In this document: positions 9,070 to 17,601 of the stretch, one piece after another
Layout: each line of letters starts with the position of its first letter
Numbering within the stretch: position 1 is the first letter of the stretch
Assembly (NCBI RefSeq): GCF_026153205.1
Contig: NZ_JAPFBW010000032.1
Location: forward strand, 16,141-80,140
Source: Aquabacterium sp. A7-Y
GTDB taxonomy: Bacteria > Pseudomonadota > Gammaproteobacteria > Burkholderiales > Burkholderiaceae_C
Direction: 5' to 3'
DNA length: 64,000 nt
Program-made: the position numbers and the translations under genes
Notes under the pieces: generated by a model
What the model was told of the DNA's origin: nothing
What the model saw: the letters and a program-made list of their open reading frames with translations, nothing else
The model's database searches: none

Positions 9070-10041
9070 ATGGCACTCCAGACTCAAGTGGCTGCCCGGG
9101 ACAGGCGCCAGGACAAAACGGCCAAGCGCCGGCTCTGTGCCACACGGTGCTTGTCCTCGCTTGCCGTGTTCCTCGGCGCCTGCGGTGGTGGCGGTGACGA
9201 CATGAACGGAGGCGGTGCGCGGGGGCCCTCGTCGGCGATGCCTGGCGGCACCCTGGAGCGTGTCGCGATCGTCCGCCCGGGACCGTCCAACACCGGCGTG
9301 CCCGCCGGCACGCAGCTGGTGCCCAGCGGCCCGCTCAGGATCACCACGCCGGACCAGGTGATCGACCGGCTCGACGTCGCAGGGTGCGTCAACGTGATGG
9401 CGCCCCGGGTGAAGATCCGCCGCACGCGCATACGATGCGGTTCGTACTACCCGGTGCGGGTGTTCGACGGCGCGAGCCTGACGATCGAAGACAGCGAAAT
9501 CGACGGCAGTTCGGCCGCTGGCAAGGCGACCTCGGGCATCGCCTTTGGCAACTATGTGGCCCGGCGCGTCAACATCCACGGCACGGCGGACGGGGTCAAG
9601 GCGCAGGGCAATGTGCTGCTGGAACTCTCGTGGATCCACGATCTCTACCTCGCTCCCGGCGATCACGCCGACGGGGTGCAGTCGACGGGCAACAGCACCA
9701 ACGTCACGGTGCGGAACAATTTCATCGATATCCTGGACCACGGCAGAGGGCACGGCGGCAACCCCAACAGTTGCTTCCAGGTAGGGACCGAGCAAGGGGG
9801 CAACTCCAACTGGACCATCTCGGGCAACTGGCTCTATGGCGGCGGCTGGGTGATCAATGTGAATTCGGGCCCGGGGACGAACGACCGCATCATCAACAAC
9901 CGGTTTGGGCGTGGCGTCTTGCCCTCGGGCCAAAGGTACCCAGTCCATGGGCCGATGGTGTTGTACGGCGACTGGACCAAGTCCGGCAATGTGTGGGACG
10001 ACACCGGAACGCCGGTGGCCATTGCACCGGCGCAGCCCTAG
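9070..10041 (+). CDS. Lipoprotein with right-handed beta-helix (pectate-lyase-like fold)
   Basis: 323 residues. A basic N-terminus leads to a hydrophobic stretch and lipobox LGAC followed by Gly/Asp. From about residue 85 the protein shows short beta-helix rungs typical of polysaccharide lyase or pectin-type folds: SLTIEDSEIDGSS, RVNIHGTADGVK, GVQSTGNSTNVTVRNNFID, WTISGNWLYGG and NDRIINNRFG. A role in binding or cleaving polysaccharide outside the cell is inferred from the fold only. The ATG at 9070 is preceded by GGAAGGAC. The same CGGGGDD sequence after the lipobox recurs in the G8 lipoprotein nearby. Confidence 0.75.
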   Translation: MALQTQVAARDRRQDKTAKRRLCATRCLSSLAVFLGACGGGGDDMNGGGARGPSSAMPGGTLERVAIVRPGPSNTGVPAGTQLVPSGPLRITTPDQVIDRLDVAGCVNVMAPRVKIRRTRIRCGSYYPVRVFDGASLTIEDSEIDGSSAAGKATSGIAFGNYVARRVNIHGTADGVKAQGNVLLELSWIHDLYLAPGDHADGVQSTGNSTNVTVRNNFIDILDHGRGHGGNPNSCFQVGTEQGGNSNWTISGNWLYGGGWVINVNSGPGTNDRIINNRFGRGVLPSGQRYPVHGPMVLYGDWTKSGNVWDDTGTPVAIAPAQP

Positions 10042-10266
10042 GGGGGCTGGCCGGTGTGCTGCTGGCCGGTGTTCAAGCCGAGGACCCGGCCTTCGATCTC
10101 GATCACATTTGGACAAGGTTTTCTTCCGCAAATCCGGCGCCGCCGACCTTCAGGTTTTGCCTCACTGGGAATGAGTTCTGCTCGCACTCCCGGGTGTGCT
10201 CCGCATATTCTCGGCGCCGGCAGCAGGAGCACGTCATTGGCTTGCCAGCGCAGAAAGGAGATCTCC

Positions 10267-10704
10267 ATGAAGGTCCATGAAGCGATGACGAGCGATGTCC
10301 TCCTCGTCAGCCCCCAGCAGCCCATCAGCGAGGCCGCCCGGATGATGGCGGACCGCGACATCGGCGCCTTGCCTGTCGGCGAAAACGACAGGCTGGTGGG
10401 AATGATCACTGACCGGGACATTGCCGTGCGGGCCGTCGCCGAAGGGTTCGGCCCGGACACGAAGATCGCGGAGGTGATGTCCCGCGAAGTGAAGTACTGC
10501 TTCGAGGATGACGACCTCGACGATGTGGCGTCGAACATGGGCAAGATCCAGGTTCGGCGCCTGCCGGTGCTGAGTCGCGAGAAGCGACTGGTGGGCATCG
10601 TGGCCGTCAGCGATCTCGTGCAGGGCCAGGACGCGAGGGGCATCGGCAAGGCAGTGGCCGGCATCTCCACGCCGGGCGGCGCGCATTCACAGACGGCGCA
10701 CTGA
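10267..10704 (+). CDS. CBS-domain pair protein
   Basis: 145 residues made almost wholly of two CBS motifs: residues about 7-62 (VHEAMTSDVLLVSP to MITDRDIAVRA) and about 72-126 (VMSREVKYCF to GIVAVSDLVQ). Such stand-alone pairs bind adenine nucleotides and act as energy or ligand sensors in the cytoplasm; the partner is unknown. AAAGGAG lies 7 nt before the ATG. It converges with the FNT gene. Confidence 0.9.
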   Translation: MKVHEAMTSDVLLVSPQQPISEAARMMADRDIGALPVGENDRLVGMITDRDIAVRAVAEGFGPDTKIAEVMSREVKYCFEDDDLDDVASNMGKIQVRRLPVLSREKRLVGIVAVSDLVQGQDARGIGKAVAGISTPGGAHSQTAH

Positions 10705-10771
10705 AGATTCAGGGTGCCCGGCCACGTGCCGGGCACGATCCCCGACCGGCCGCGACGCCAGGTCAACCCAC

Positions 10772-10796
10772 AAAAAAGCCCCGCGAGGCGGGGCTT
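10772..10796 (-). terminator. Rho-independent terminator of the nirBD operon
   Basis: A 9-bp stem (AAGCCCCGC / GCGGGGCTT) with a 3-nt loop. On the minus strand it is followed by a T-run (10777-10772). It sits 65 bp past the stop codon of the FNT gene. Confidence 0.85.
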
Positions 10797-10860
10797 GATC
10801 TCCCGGCAGGGGCGTTGAGGAAAGACCCCCGACCGTTCCCCTGCTGCTTGTCGTCGTCGA

Positions 10861-11673
10861 TCAGGCAATCACGCGCTTCGGTGCGGTGCGGACGTGGGTC
10901 GCATAGAGCGTCAGCCCGGTGAACGAGAGGCCGCCGACCAGGTTGCCCAGCACCGTCGGGATCTCGTTCCAGATGATGTAGTCCATCATCGAGAACTTGG
11001 CGCCCGTCAGCAGCCCGAACGGGAACAGGAACATGTTCACCACCGAGTGCTCGAAGGTCATGTAGAAGAACAGCATGATAGGCATCCACATGGCGATCAC
11101 CTTGCCACCCACGGTGGTGGAGATCATCGCACCGACGACGCCCGTCGACACCATCCAGTTGCACAGCATGCCGCGGATGAAAAGCGTCAGCATGCCGGCC
11201 GCACCGTACTCCGCGTAGCCCAGCGTGCGCGACTCGCCGATGACCGAGATGGCCGCGCCGACCTTGCCCGGGTCGGTGCTGAAGCCGAAGGTGAAGACGA
11301 TGGCCATGAGCAGCGCGACCGTGAACGCGCCCGCGAAGTTGCCGATGAAGACCAGCCCCCAGTTCTTGAGCACTCCGCCTACCGTGACGCCGGGCCGCCG
11401 GTCGATGAGCGCCAGCGGTGTCAGCACGAAAACGCCGGTGAGCAGGTCGAAGCCCAGCAGGTACAGCATGCAAAAGCCTACCGGGAACAGGACCGCGCCC
11501 AGCAGCGGCTGCCCCGTCTGCACATTGATCGTGACCGCGAACACGGCTGCCAGCGCCAGGATGGCCCCGGCCATGTACGCGCGGATCAAGGTGTCGCGCG
11601 CCGCCATGTAGATCTTGGACTCGCCGGCGTCGACCATCTTGGTGACGAATTCGGAAGGAACGAGGTAGGCCAC
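10861..11673 (-). CDS. nirC: Formate/nitrite transporter family (nitrite channel)
   Basis: 270 residues with six hydrophobic segments, the size and pattern of the pentameric FNT channels (FocA/NirC). The conserved FEHSVVNMF segment carries the pore His, and GNFAGA matches the family. It lies 56 bp after nirD, so it most likely passes nitrite into the cytoplasm for the reductase. The symbol is by context; the sequence cannot separate nitrite from formate specificity. It is the last gene of the operon. Confidence 0.85.
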   Translation of the reverse strand: MAYLVPSEFVTKMVDAGESKIYMAARDTLIRAYMAGAILALAAVFAVTINVQTGQPLLGAVLFPVGFCMLYLLGFDLLTGVFVLTPLALIDRRPGVTVGGVLKNWGLVFIGNFAGAFTVALLMAIVFTFGFSTDPGKVGAAISVIGESRTLGYAEYGAAGMLTLFIRGMLCNWMVSTGVVGAMISTTVGGKVIAMWMPIMLFFYMTFEHSVVNMFLFPFGLLTGAKFSMMDYIIWNEIPTVLGNLVGGLSFTGLTLYATHVRTAPKRVIA

Positions 11674-11729
11674 TTTGTTGTCTCTCTCTCAGTAGGGATC
11701 TAGTTCGGGTTTGCCGCGGGCACCAGGGG

Positions 11730-12071
11730 TCAGACCGCCACGAGGACGGTGTCGTTCTCGATGCGCACCGGGTAGGCGGTGACCGAGTTCTCCGGTGCTT
11801 CGAGGCATTCGCCGCTTTGCAGGTCGAAGTGGTGCTTGTAGAGGGGCGATGCGACGACGATGCGCTCGCCCACGTTGCCCACCAGGCCGCGCGACAGCAC
11901 GCTGGCCTTGGCGTTCGGGTCGAAGTTGTCGATCGCGTAGATCTCGCCGCGGCCCTTCACATGGAACACCGCCACGTGGCGCTTGTTGACCAGCGCGCAC
12001 ACGCCGGTGTCGGGAAGGATGTCGTCGATGGAGCAGACGGGGCTCCACTGGGGGGCGTCGTTGCGGTTCAT
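11730..12071 (-). CDS. nirD: Nitrite reductase (NADH) small subunit
   Basis: 113 residues with the Rieske-like beta fold of NirD, the small partner of NirB. It lacks the full Cys/His cluster ligands of true Rieske proteins, as is usual for NirD. SPLYKHHFDLQSGECLE is the typical core. It starts 27 bp after nirB and its ATG is preceded by AAGGAG. Cytoplasmic; needed for ammonium formation from nitrite. Confidence 0.92.
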   Translation of the reverse strand: MNRNDAPQWSPVCSIDDILPDTGVCALVNKRHVAVFHVKGRGEIYAIDNFDPNAKASVLSRGLVGNVGERIVVASPLYKHHFDLQSGECLEAPENSVTAYPVRIENDTVLVAV

Positions 12072-12098
12072 GGTGTGGCTCCTTCTCGGTCGGGACGT

Positions 12099-14633
12099 TC
12101 AGGCAGGTTGATCGGCGAGGTCGCGGGCCGCCGCAGCGCGCTCTTCGGGCGCGGCCGGGCGGATCTGCCCGCGCTCTTCCACGAAGATCACGTGATGGTC
12201 GGGCTGGTCGCTGTTGACGAACTGGCGGAAGCGCTTGCGCACCTCCGGGTTGGTGACCGCGGTTTTCCACTCGCAGGCATAGGTGTCCACCACGTGCTGC
12301 ATCTCGGCCTCCAGCTCGGCGGCCAGGCCCAGCTTGTCTTCGACGATCACCTCCTTGAGGTAGTCCAGCCCGCCTTCCAGGTTCTCGCGCCACACGCTGG
12401 TGCGTTGCAGCCGGTCGGCGGTGCGCACATAAAACATGAGGAAGCGGTCGATGTAGGCGATCAGCTGCTCCTTGCTGAGGTCGGAGGCGAGCAGTTCGGC
12501 GTGGCGCGGTTTCATGCCGCCGTTGCCGCAGACATAAAGGTTCCAGCCCTTGTCGGTGGCGATCACGCCCACGTCCTTGCCCTGGGCTTCGGCGCATTCG
12601 CGGGTGCAGCCCGACACGCCGAACTTGATCTTGTGGGGCGCGCGCAGGCCCTTGTAGCGGTTCTCCAACTCGACCGCGAGGCCCACGCTGTCCCCCACGC
12701 CATAGCGGCACCAGGTGGAACCCACGCAGGACTTCACGGTGCGCAGCGACTTGCCGTAGGCGTGGCCCGACTCGAAGCCGGCGGCGATCAGCTCTTCCCA
12801 GATCGACGGCAGCTGCTCGACACGCGCACCGAAGAGGTCCACGCGCTGGCCGCCGGTGATCTTCGTGTACAGGCCGTACTTCTTGGCGACCTGCGCCACG
12901 GCCATCAGGCCGTCGGGCGTCACCTCGCCGCCGGGCATGCGGGGCACGACCGAGTAGGTGCCGTCCTTCTGGATGTTGCCCAGGAAGTAGTCGTTGGAGT
13001 CCTGCAGCCGGGCATGGTCCTGGTTGAGGATGAAGTCGTTCCAGCACGACGCGAAGATGCTGGCCGCCACCGGCTTGCAGATGTGGCAGCCCAGGCCCTT
13101 GCCATGGCGGGACAGCAGGTCGTCGAAGCTGCGGATGCCCTCCACCTTGATCATGTGGAACAGCTCCTGGCGCGAGTAGGCGAAGTGCTCGCACAGGTGG
13201 TTGTTCACCGCCAGGCCGCGCTTTTTCATCTCGACCTTCATGATCTGCGTCACCAGCGGAACGCAGCCACCGCAGGACGTGCCCGCCTTGGTGCAGCTCT
13301 TGAGCTCGCCGATGGCCGTGACGCCGTTGCCCACCGCCTCGCAGATCTGGCCCTTGGAGACGTTGTTGCAGGAGCAGATCTGCGCCGAGGCCGGCAGTGC
13401 ATCGGGGCCGAGCCCGGGCTTGGCCTTGCCGTCGCTTTGCGGAAGGATGAGGAATTCGGGCGACTCGGGCAGGTCGATGCCGTTGAGCATCATCTGCTGC
13501 AGCGTGCCGTATTCGTTGGCGTCACCCACCAGCACGGCGCCCAGCAGCTTCTTGCCGCACTCAGAGACGACGATCTTCTTGTAGACCTGCTTGCGCTCGT
13601 CGCTGAACTGGAAGGAGCGGCTGCCGGCGGTGGCGCCCATGGCGTCGCCGACGCTAGCGACGTCCACGCCCATGAGCTTGAGCTTGGTGCTCATGTCGGC
13701 ACCCTTGAACTGCGCGGACTCGCCGGCCAGATGGCGCGCTGCCACACGGGCCATGTCGTAGCCGGGCGCGACGAGGCCGAAGATCTGGCCGTTCCACAGC
13801 GCACATTCGCCGACGGCGTAGATGTCGGGGTCGCTGGTGAGGCAGTGGTCGTCGATCTCGATGCCGCCGCGCGGGCCGAGGGTGAGGCCGGCCTGGCGTG
13901 CCAGCTCATCGCGCGGGCGGATGCCGGCGGAGAACACCAGCATGTCGGTTTCGAGGTGCGTACCGTCGGCGAAGACGAGACGGTGGCGCGCCTGCTCCCC
14001 GTCGACGATCTGCACGGTGTTCTTCTGCGTGTGCACCTGCACGCCCAGGTCCTCGATCTTCCGGCGCAGCATGGCGCCGCCGGCGGCGTCGACCTGCAGG
14101 GCCATGAGGCGGGGCGAGAACTCGACCACGTGGGTCTGCAGCTTCATGTCGCGCAGCGCCTTCGCGCATTCCAGGCCCAGCAGGCCGCCGCCGATGACCA
14201 CGCCGCTCTTGGAGCGCGCGCCGCATTCGAGCATGGCTTCGAGGTCTTCGATGGTGCGGTAGACGAAGCAGTCCGGGCGGTCCTTGCCCGGCACCGGCGG
14301 CACGAAGGGGTAGGAGCCGGTGGCGATCACCAGCTTGTCGTAGCTCAGGGTTTCGCCGCTGCCGACGGTGACGGTCTTGGCCGCGCGGTCGATCGCGGTG
14401 GCGCGGGCATTGAGCTGGAGCACCACGTTGCCGCGGTCGAAGAAGCCGGGCTCCACCAGCGACAGTTCGTCAGCCGACTTGCCGGAGAAAAATTCCGACA
14501 GGTGGACGCGGTCGTAGGCCGGGCGCGGCTCCTCGCAGAGCACGCTGACGTGCGCGCCTTGAGGCATCGCTTCCTGCAGGCTCTCGAGAAACTTGTGGCC
14601 CACCATACCGTGGCCGATGACGACGATCTTCAT
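12099..14633 (-). CDS. nirB: Nitrite reductase (NADH) large subunit
   Basis: 844 residues, the usual NirB length. It reduces nitrite to ammonium in the cytoplasm with NADH. The N-terminal FAD/NAD domain begins MKIVVIGHGMVGHKFLE, with further GxGxxG-like motifs (VVIGGGLLGLECA near 165). A [2Fe-2S] bfd-like domain lies near residues 415-455 (CSCNNVSKGQ, then SCGGC). The C-terminal sulfite/nitrite reductase domain has the sirohaem-[4Fe-4S] Cys set CVGSTWC (about 635) and GCTREC (about 670). The ATG at 14633 is chosen because it opens the NAD-binding motif; an upstream frame extension to 14687 has no support. First gene of nirB-nirD-FNT. Confidence 0.95.
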   Translation of the reverse strand: MKIVVIGHGMVGHKFLESLQEAMPQGAHVSVLCEEPRPAYDRVHLSEFFSGKSADELSLVEPGFFDRGNVVLQLNARATAIDRAAKTVTVGSGETLSYDKLVIATGSYPFVPPVPGKDRPDCFVYRTIEDLEAMLECGARSKSGVVIGGGLLGLECAKALRDMKLQTHVVEFSPRLMALQVDAAGGAMLRRKIEDLGVQVHTQKNTVQIVDGEQARHRLVFADGTHLETDMLVFSAGIRPRDELARQAGLTLGPRGGIEIDDHCLTSDPDIYAVGECALWNGQIFGLVAPGYDMARVAARHLAGESAQFKGADMSTKLKLMGVDVASVGDAMGATAGSRSFQFSDERKQVYKKIVVSECGKKLLGAVLVGDANEYGTLQQMMLNGIDLPESPEFLILPQSDGKAKPGLGPDALPASAQICSCNNVSKGQICEAVGNGVTAIGELKSCTKAGTSCGGCVPLVTQIMKVEMKKRGLAVNNHLCEHFAYSRQELFHMIKVEGIRSFDDLLSRHGKGLGCHICKPVAASIFASCWNDFILNQDHARLQDSNDYFLGNIQKDGTYSVVPRMPGGEVTPDGLMAVAQVAKKYGLYTKITGGQRVDLFGARVEQLPSIWEELIAAGFESGHAYGKSLRTVKSCVGSTWCRYGVGDSVGLAVELENRYKGLRAPHKIKFGVSGCTRECAEAQGKDVGVIATDKGWNLYVCGNGGMKPRHAELLASDLSKEQLIAYIDRFLMFYVRTADRLQRTSVWRENLEGGLDYLKEVIVEDKLGLAAELEAEMQHVVDTYACEWKTAVTNPEVRKRFRQFVNSDQPDHHVIFVEERGQIRPAAPEERAAAARDLADQPA

Positions 14634-15042
14634 GGAATGACTTGTCCTAATGCGGGGGGACGGGCGGATTCGCCAAGGCCGGGGCACAGGTCGAGACGGC
14701 GCCCTGCGGTGAGGACGTGCAACGGCTGCGCTGAGCCTGAGGCAAAGGGACCCGGCGGGACCAGCATCGGAGCACCTCGTTGTGTCGGGGCCGCACTTCG
14801 GCGTGCGGCGTGATGCTGATCACGAGGCGGCACGCGGGGGCGCGCCCGGCTCGGGTGGATCCCTTACTGCAAGGCCTGTGCCAGACGCGGCGGGGCACCG
14901 CGGGGCATCCCCGGGCGCGTTGGCGCGTCCATTTGAGGAAATGAGCACTGCGATGGAGCGTCAGACGCGCGCAGCGCACCGAGTTGGCGCATGCGCGTCG
15001 CCGCGCCCCGGGACATCGCGGCCGCGAGGGCTGCTGCGCGAT
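14634..15042. other. 409-bp intergenic region before nirB
   Basis: No credible gene. It must hold the nirB promoter. Apart from the paired inverted repeats at 14791-14824, I see only GC-rich sequence without a convincing -35/-10 pair. Confidence 0.5.
14791..14824 (-). promoter_or_regulatory. Tandem inverted repeats in the nirB leader (CRP/FNR-like site or RNA hairpins)
   Basis: Two inverted repeats touch each other. At 14809-14824 CGTGAT-N4-ATCACG fits the core of both FNR-type (TGAT-N4-ATCA) and CRP-type (GTGA-N6-TCAC) sites. At 14791-14808 CCGCAC / GTGCGG encloses a 6-nt loop. On nirB-sense RNA they could fold as two adjacent hexaloop hairpins, with G at loop position 4 in both. That recalls ANTAR (NasR/NasT) targets, but the conserved A at loop position 1 is missing and no clear terminator follows. 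Confidence 0.45.
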
Positions 15043-15633
15043 TTAGACGCCGGCCTTGGCGAACACCACCACCGACACCCCGCGCGCAGGGCGTTCGGCG
15101 TCCGGGTTCTGGTAGGAGTGCCGTACGTTGCCTGGAAAGGCCAACACGTCGCCGGCTGCCAGCTGGAAGGCGTCACCTGCCACATGCAGCGTGATGCGGC
15201 CCTCCAGGCAGGTGAAGAACTCGCGGGTTCCGGGCAGGTGGGGCGTGCCGGCCATCACGGCGCCGGGCTGGAAGTCCATCACGCTCATCATCTCTTCGGG
15301 CACCGGCTCGGGCAGCAGGTCGCGCTCGACCACACCGCGTCCGCGTTGCCGTGAGCCGACGTCCCGCGCGAGCCAGTGCCTCACCTTGGCGCGCGGCGCG
15401 GCCAGCAGTTCATCGATCGGCACCTGCAGGGCGGAGGCCACCTTCACGAGTACCGCCAGCGAAGGGTTGGACTCGCCCGATTCGAGGTTGGCGATGGTGG
15501 AGCGCGGCAGCCCGGACAGGCCGGCCAGGCTTTCTTGCGTGAGCTGCCTGACCTGGCGCAGGCTGGCCAGGTTGCGTGCGAGGTGGGCACTCGGCGTGTC
15601 GGGCGGGGCGCGATGCGCCGGGGGCTTGTCCAT
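15043..15633 (-). CDS. XRE-family regulator with C-terminal cupin domain
   Basis: 196 residues. Residues about 17-72 form an HTH_XRE domain (LRQVRQLTQESLAGLSGLP, then STIANLESGESNPSLAVL). Residues about 115-190 are a cupin_2 barrel (GTREFFTCLEGRITLHV, then AGDVLAFPGNVRHSY). This is the PuuR/SutR-like layout, in which the cupin binds a small effector. The ATG at 15633 gives the full HTH; the much longer open frame upstream runs antisense to the SDR gene and is rejected. It is divergent from the SDR/QueA-like pair about 100 bp away, so it may control that pair. Confidence 0.88.
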   Translation of the reverse strand: MDKPPAHRAPPDTPSAHLARNLASLRQVRQLTQESLAGLSGLPRSTIANLESGESNPSLAVLVKVASALQVPIDELLAAPRAKVRHWLARDVGSRQRGRGVVERDLLPEPVPEEMMSVMDFQPGAVMAGTPHLPGTREFFTCLEGRITLHVAGDAFQLAAGDVLAFPGNVRHSYQNPDAERPARGVSVVVFAKAGV

Positions 15634-15736
15634 CGTCTCGAACTTTTGCCAATGGCCTGGACACGGCGCTCGGTGGGCGGCACCGGCCTGCCTACGCTGA
15701 AGCCTGTTCGAACTTCTCATGGAACAGGAGCACAAG

Positions 15737-16480
15737 ATGGACGCAGGATACAAGAGTCGCAGAGCGCCGTCGGCCGCAGCCGGCCCGCAACTCCCCCGGA
15801 TCGCGATCACGGGCGGCACGTCCGGCCTGGGCCTCGCCCTGCTGCGCGAGCTCCACGGTCGCGGCGCACGGCTCGCCTTCGTGGCCCGCACGGCGGCGCG
15901 GGTGGCCGCGGTGGAGGCCGAGCTGCCCGGTGTGGCGGGCATCGTGGGGGATGTGGCGGACAAGCAGGCCATCCACCCGATCGCGCTGCAGATCCTCGGC
16001 CGGCTGGGGGGGCTGGACATGCTGGTGAACAACGCCTCCAGCCTGGGGCCCGTGCCGCTGGCACCTCTGGCCGACACGGACTGCGAAGCGCTGGAGCTCG
16101 CCCTGGCCACCAATGTGCTGGGGCCCTTCCGGCTGACCAAGGCCTGCCTCGGTGCCCTGACGGCCGCCGCCCGGGCCGGCCGGGGGCCGCTGGTGCTCAA
16201 CGTCTCGAGCGACGCCGCCGTCACGCCCTACCCGGGCTGGGGCGCCTATGGCGCCAGCAAGGCGGCGCTGCGGCACTTGAGCGCCATCTGGCAGGAGGAG
16301 CTCAAGGAGGAGGGGGTGTCGCTCGTCTCGCACGACCCGGGCGACATGGACACTCCGCTGCATGCGGCGGCCCTGCCCGGGGCAGACCGCTCGCTGCTCA
16401 AGCCGCCCGGGGTCGCGGCGCGGGAGGTGGCCGACCTGCTGTGGGGACGTTGGGAGCATGCGCAGGGAGTCGCTGCATGA
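15737..16480 (+). CDS. Short-chain dehydrogenase/reductase
   Basis: 247 residues of classical SDR: cofactor motif TGGTSGLGLA near residues 26-35, LVNNASSLG near 96-104, Ser in NVSSDAA, and catalytic YGASKAAL (Tyr-x3-Lys) near residue 171-175. The ATG at 15737 is preceded by AGGAG at good spacing; an ATG six codons earlier is possible. The stop codon overlaps the next start (ATGA), so it is translationally coupled to the QueA-like gene. The substrate is unknown. Confidence 0.85.
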   Translation: MDAGYKSRRAPSAAAGPQLPRIAITGGTSGLGLALLRELHGRGARLAFVARTAARVAAVEAELPGVAGIVGDVADKQAIHPIALQILGRLGGLDMLVNNASSLGPVPLAPLADTDCEALELALATNVLGPFRLTKACLGALTAAARAGRGPLVLNVSSDAAVTPYPGWGAYGASKAALRHLSAIWQEELKEEGVSLVSHDPGDMDTPLHAAALPGADRSLLKPPGVAAREVADLLWGRWEHAQGVAA

Positions 16481-17601
16481 TCGCCGCACATCTGCCCATC
16501 CAGCGCCCCGCTGACGCCCGCCTGCTGGTCATTGGATCGCGCGGAGCCGTGTGGGAACTGCCACGGCGCCGGCTGAGCGAGTTGCTGCGGCGGGGCGACC
16601 TGCTGGTGGCCAACGATGCGGCCACCTTGCCGGCCAGCTTGCAGGGACGGCATGTGGCCAGCGGTCGCGCCATCGAAGTGCGGCTGGCAGGGCGCGACAG
16701 CCTGGCTCCTGACGAGGTGCGCCGGTTCACGGCGGTCGTCTTCGGCGCCGGCGACCACCGACTGCGCACCGAGGACCGTCCCCCGCCACCCGCCTTGAGG
16801 CCGGGCGACCGCCTGCAGCTGGGGCCGCTGTCTGCGCGCGTCGCGCGCCTGCTGGCGCATCCGCGGCTGATCGACTTGCAGTTCGACGGCACGCCGGCGC
16901 AGGTGTGGGCCGGGCTCGCCCGGCATGGCAGGCCGGTGCAATACGCTCATGTGCCGGCGCCGCTGCGACTGTGGGACGTATGGACCGCCTTCGCTGCGCC
17001 CCCGGTGGCGTTCGAGGCGCCCTCGGCCGGCTTCGCGCTGGACTGGGCCACGATCGCGGGGCTGCGCAGGCGGGGCGTGGGCTTCGCCACGCTGACGCAC
17101 GCCGCAGGGCTGTCGTCCACCGGCGATCCCGTGCTCGATGCCCGTCTGCCCCTGGACGAGGCCTACCACATTCCGACGGAGACGGTGCTCGCCATCGAGG
17201 CGACTCGTCGCCGCCTCGGGAGGGTGGTCGCGATCGGCACGACGGTCGTGCGGGCGCTGGAACATGCCGCCGGGGAGGATGGCCGCGTGCGGCCCGGGGC
17301 CGGCACCGCCACCCAGCGCGTGGGGCCGCACAGCCTCCTGCGTGTCGTCGATGCCTTGCTGTCCGGCACCCACGAGCCCGGCACCAGCCATTACCAGCTG
17401 CTGCAGGCTTTCACGGATCCCGCGACGTTGCAACGCGCGGACGAACTGCTGGAGCGGCGCGGCTTCAGGACGCATGAGTTCGGCGATTCCTTGCTCGTCT
17501 GGCGCCGCGCCGGGAGCCGCAGTACGGCGCGTGTGCTAAGCCGCGAGGACCTCGTTGCCCCGGTCGTCGACGCAGTGCATCCGCACCTGACCCAGGTGTA
17601 G
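16477..17601 (+). CDS. QueA-like S-adenosylmethionine:tRNA ribosyltransferase-isomerase family protein
   Basis: 374 residues. QueA family traits are visible though diverged: RRGDLLVANDAATLPASL (cf. GDLLVFNDTRVIPARL), PVQYAHVPAPLRLWDVWTAF, FEAPSAGFALDW, and the C-terminal core PTETVLAIEATRRR then AIGTTVVRALEHAAG. True QueA makes epoxyqueuosine in tRNA from SAM. Here the HVGAGTF-type motif is replaced by THAAGLSSTG and the gene is coupled to an SDR, not to tgt, so this may be a paralogue with a different substrate. Its 3' end overlaps the opposite-strand broken gene by about 65 bp. Confidence 0.75.
   Translation: MIAAHLPIQRPADARLLVIGSRGAVWELPRRRLSELLRRGDLLVANDAATLPASLQGRHVASGRAIEVRLAGRDSLAPDEVRRFTAVVFGAGDHRLRTEDRPPPPALRPGDRLQLGPLSARVARLLAHPRLIDLQFDGTPAQVWAGLARHGRPVQYAHVPAPLRLWDVWTAFAAPPVAFEAPSAGFALDWATIAGLRRRGVGFATLTHAAGLSSTGDPVLDARLPLDEAYHIPTETVLAIEATRRRLGRVVAIGTTVVRALEHAAGEDGRVRPGAGTATQRVGPHSLLRVVDALLSGTHEPGTSHYQLLQAFTDPATLQRADELLERRGFRTHEFGDSLLVWRRAGSRSTARVLSREDLVAPVVDAVHPHLTQV

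Noticed and set aside
11817..14813. 998-codon open frame on the plus strand
   Set aside because: Antisense shadow of nirD/nirB; the His/Ala/Val/Leu-rich translation is typical of GC-rich reverse frames.
15376..16476. In-frame extension upstream of the QueA-like gene
   Set aside because: It runs through the regulator (antisense) and the SDR gene in the wrong frame; the ATGA overlap at 16477 is the natural start.
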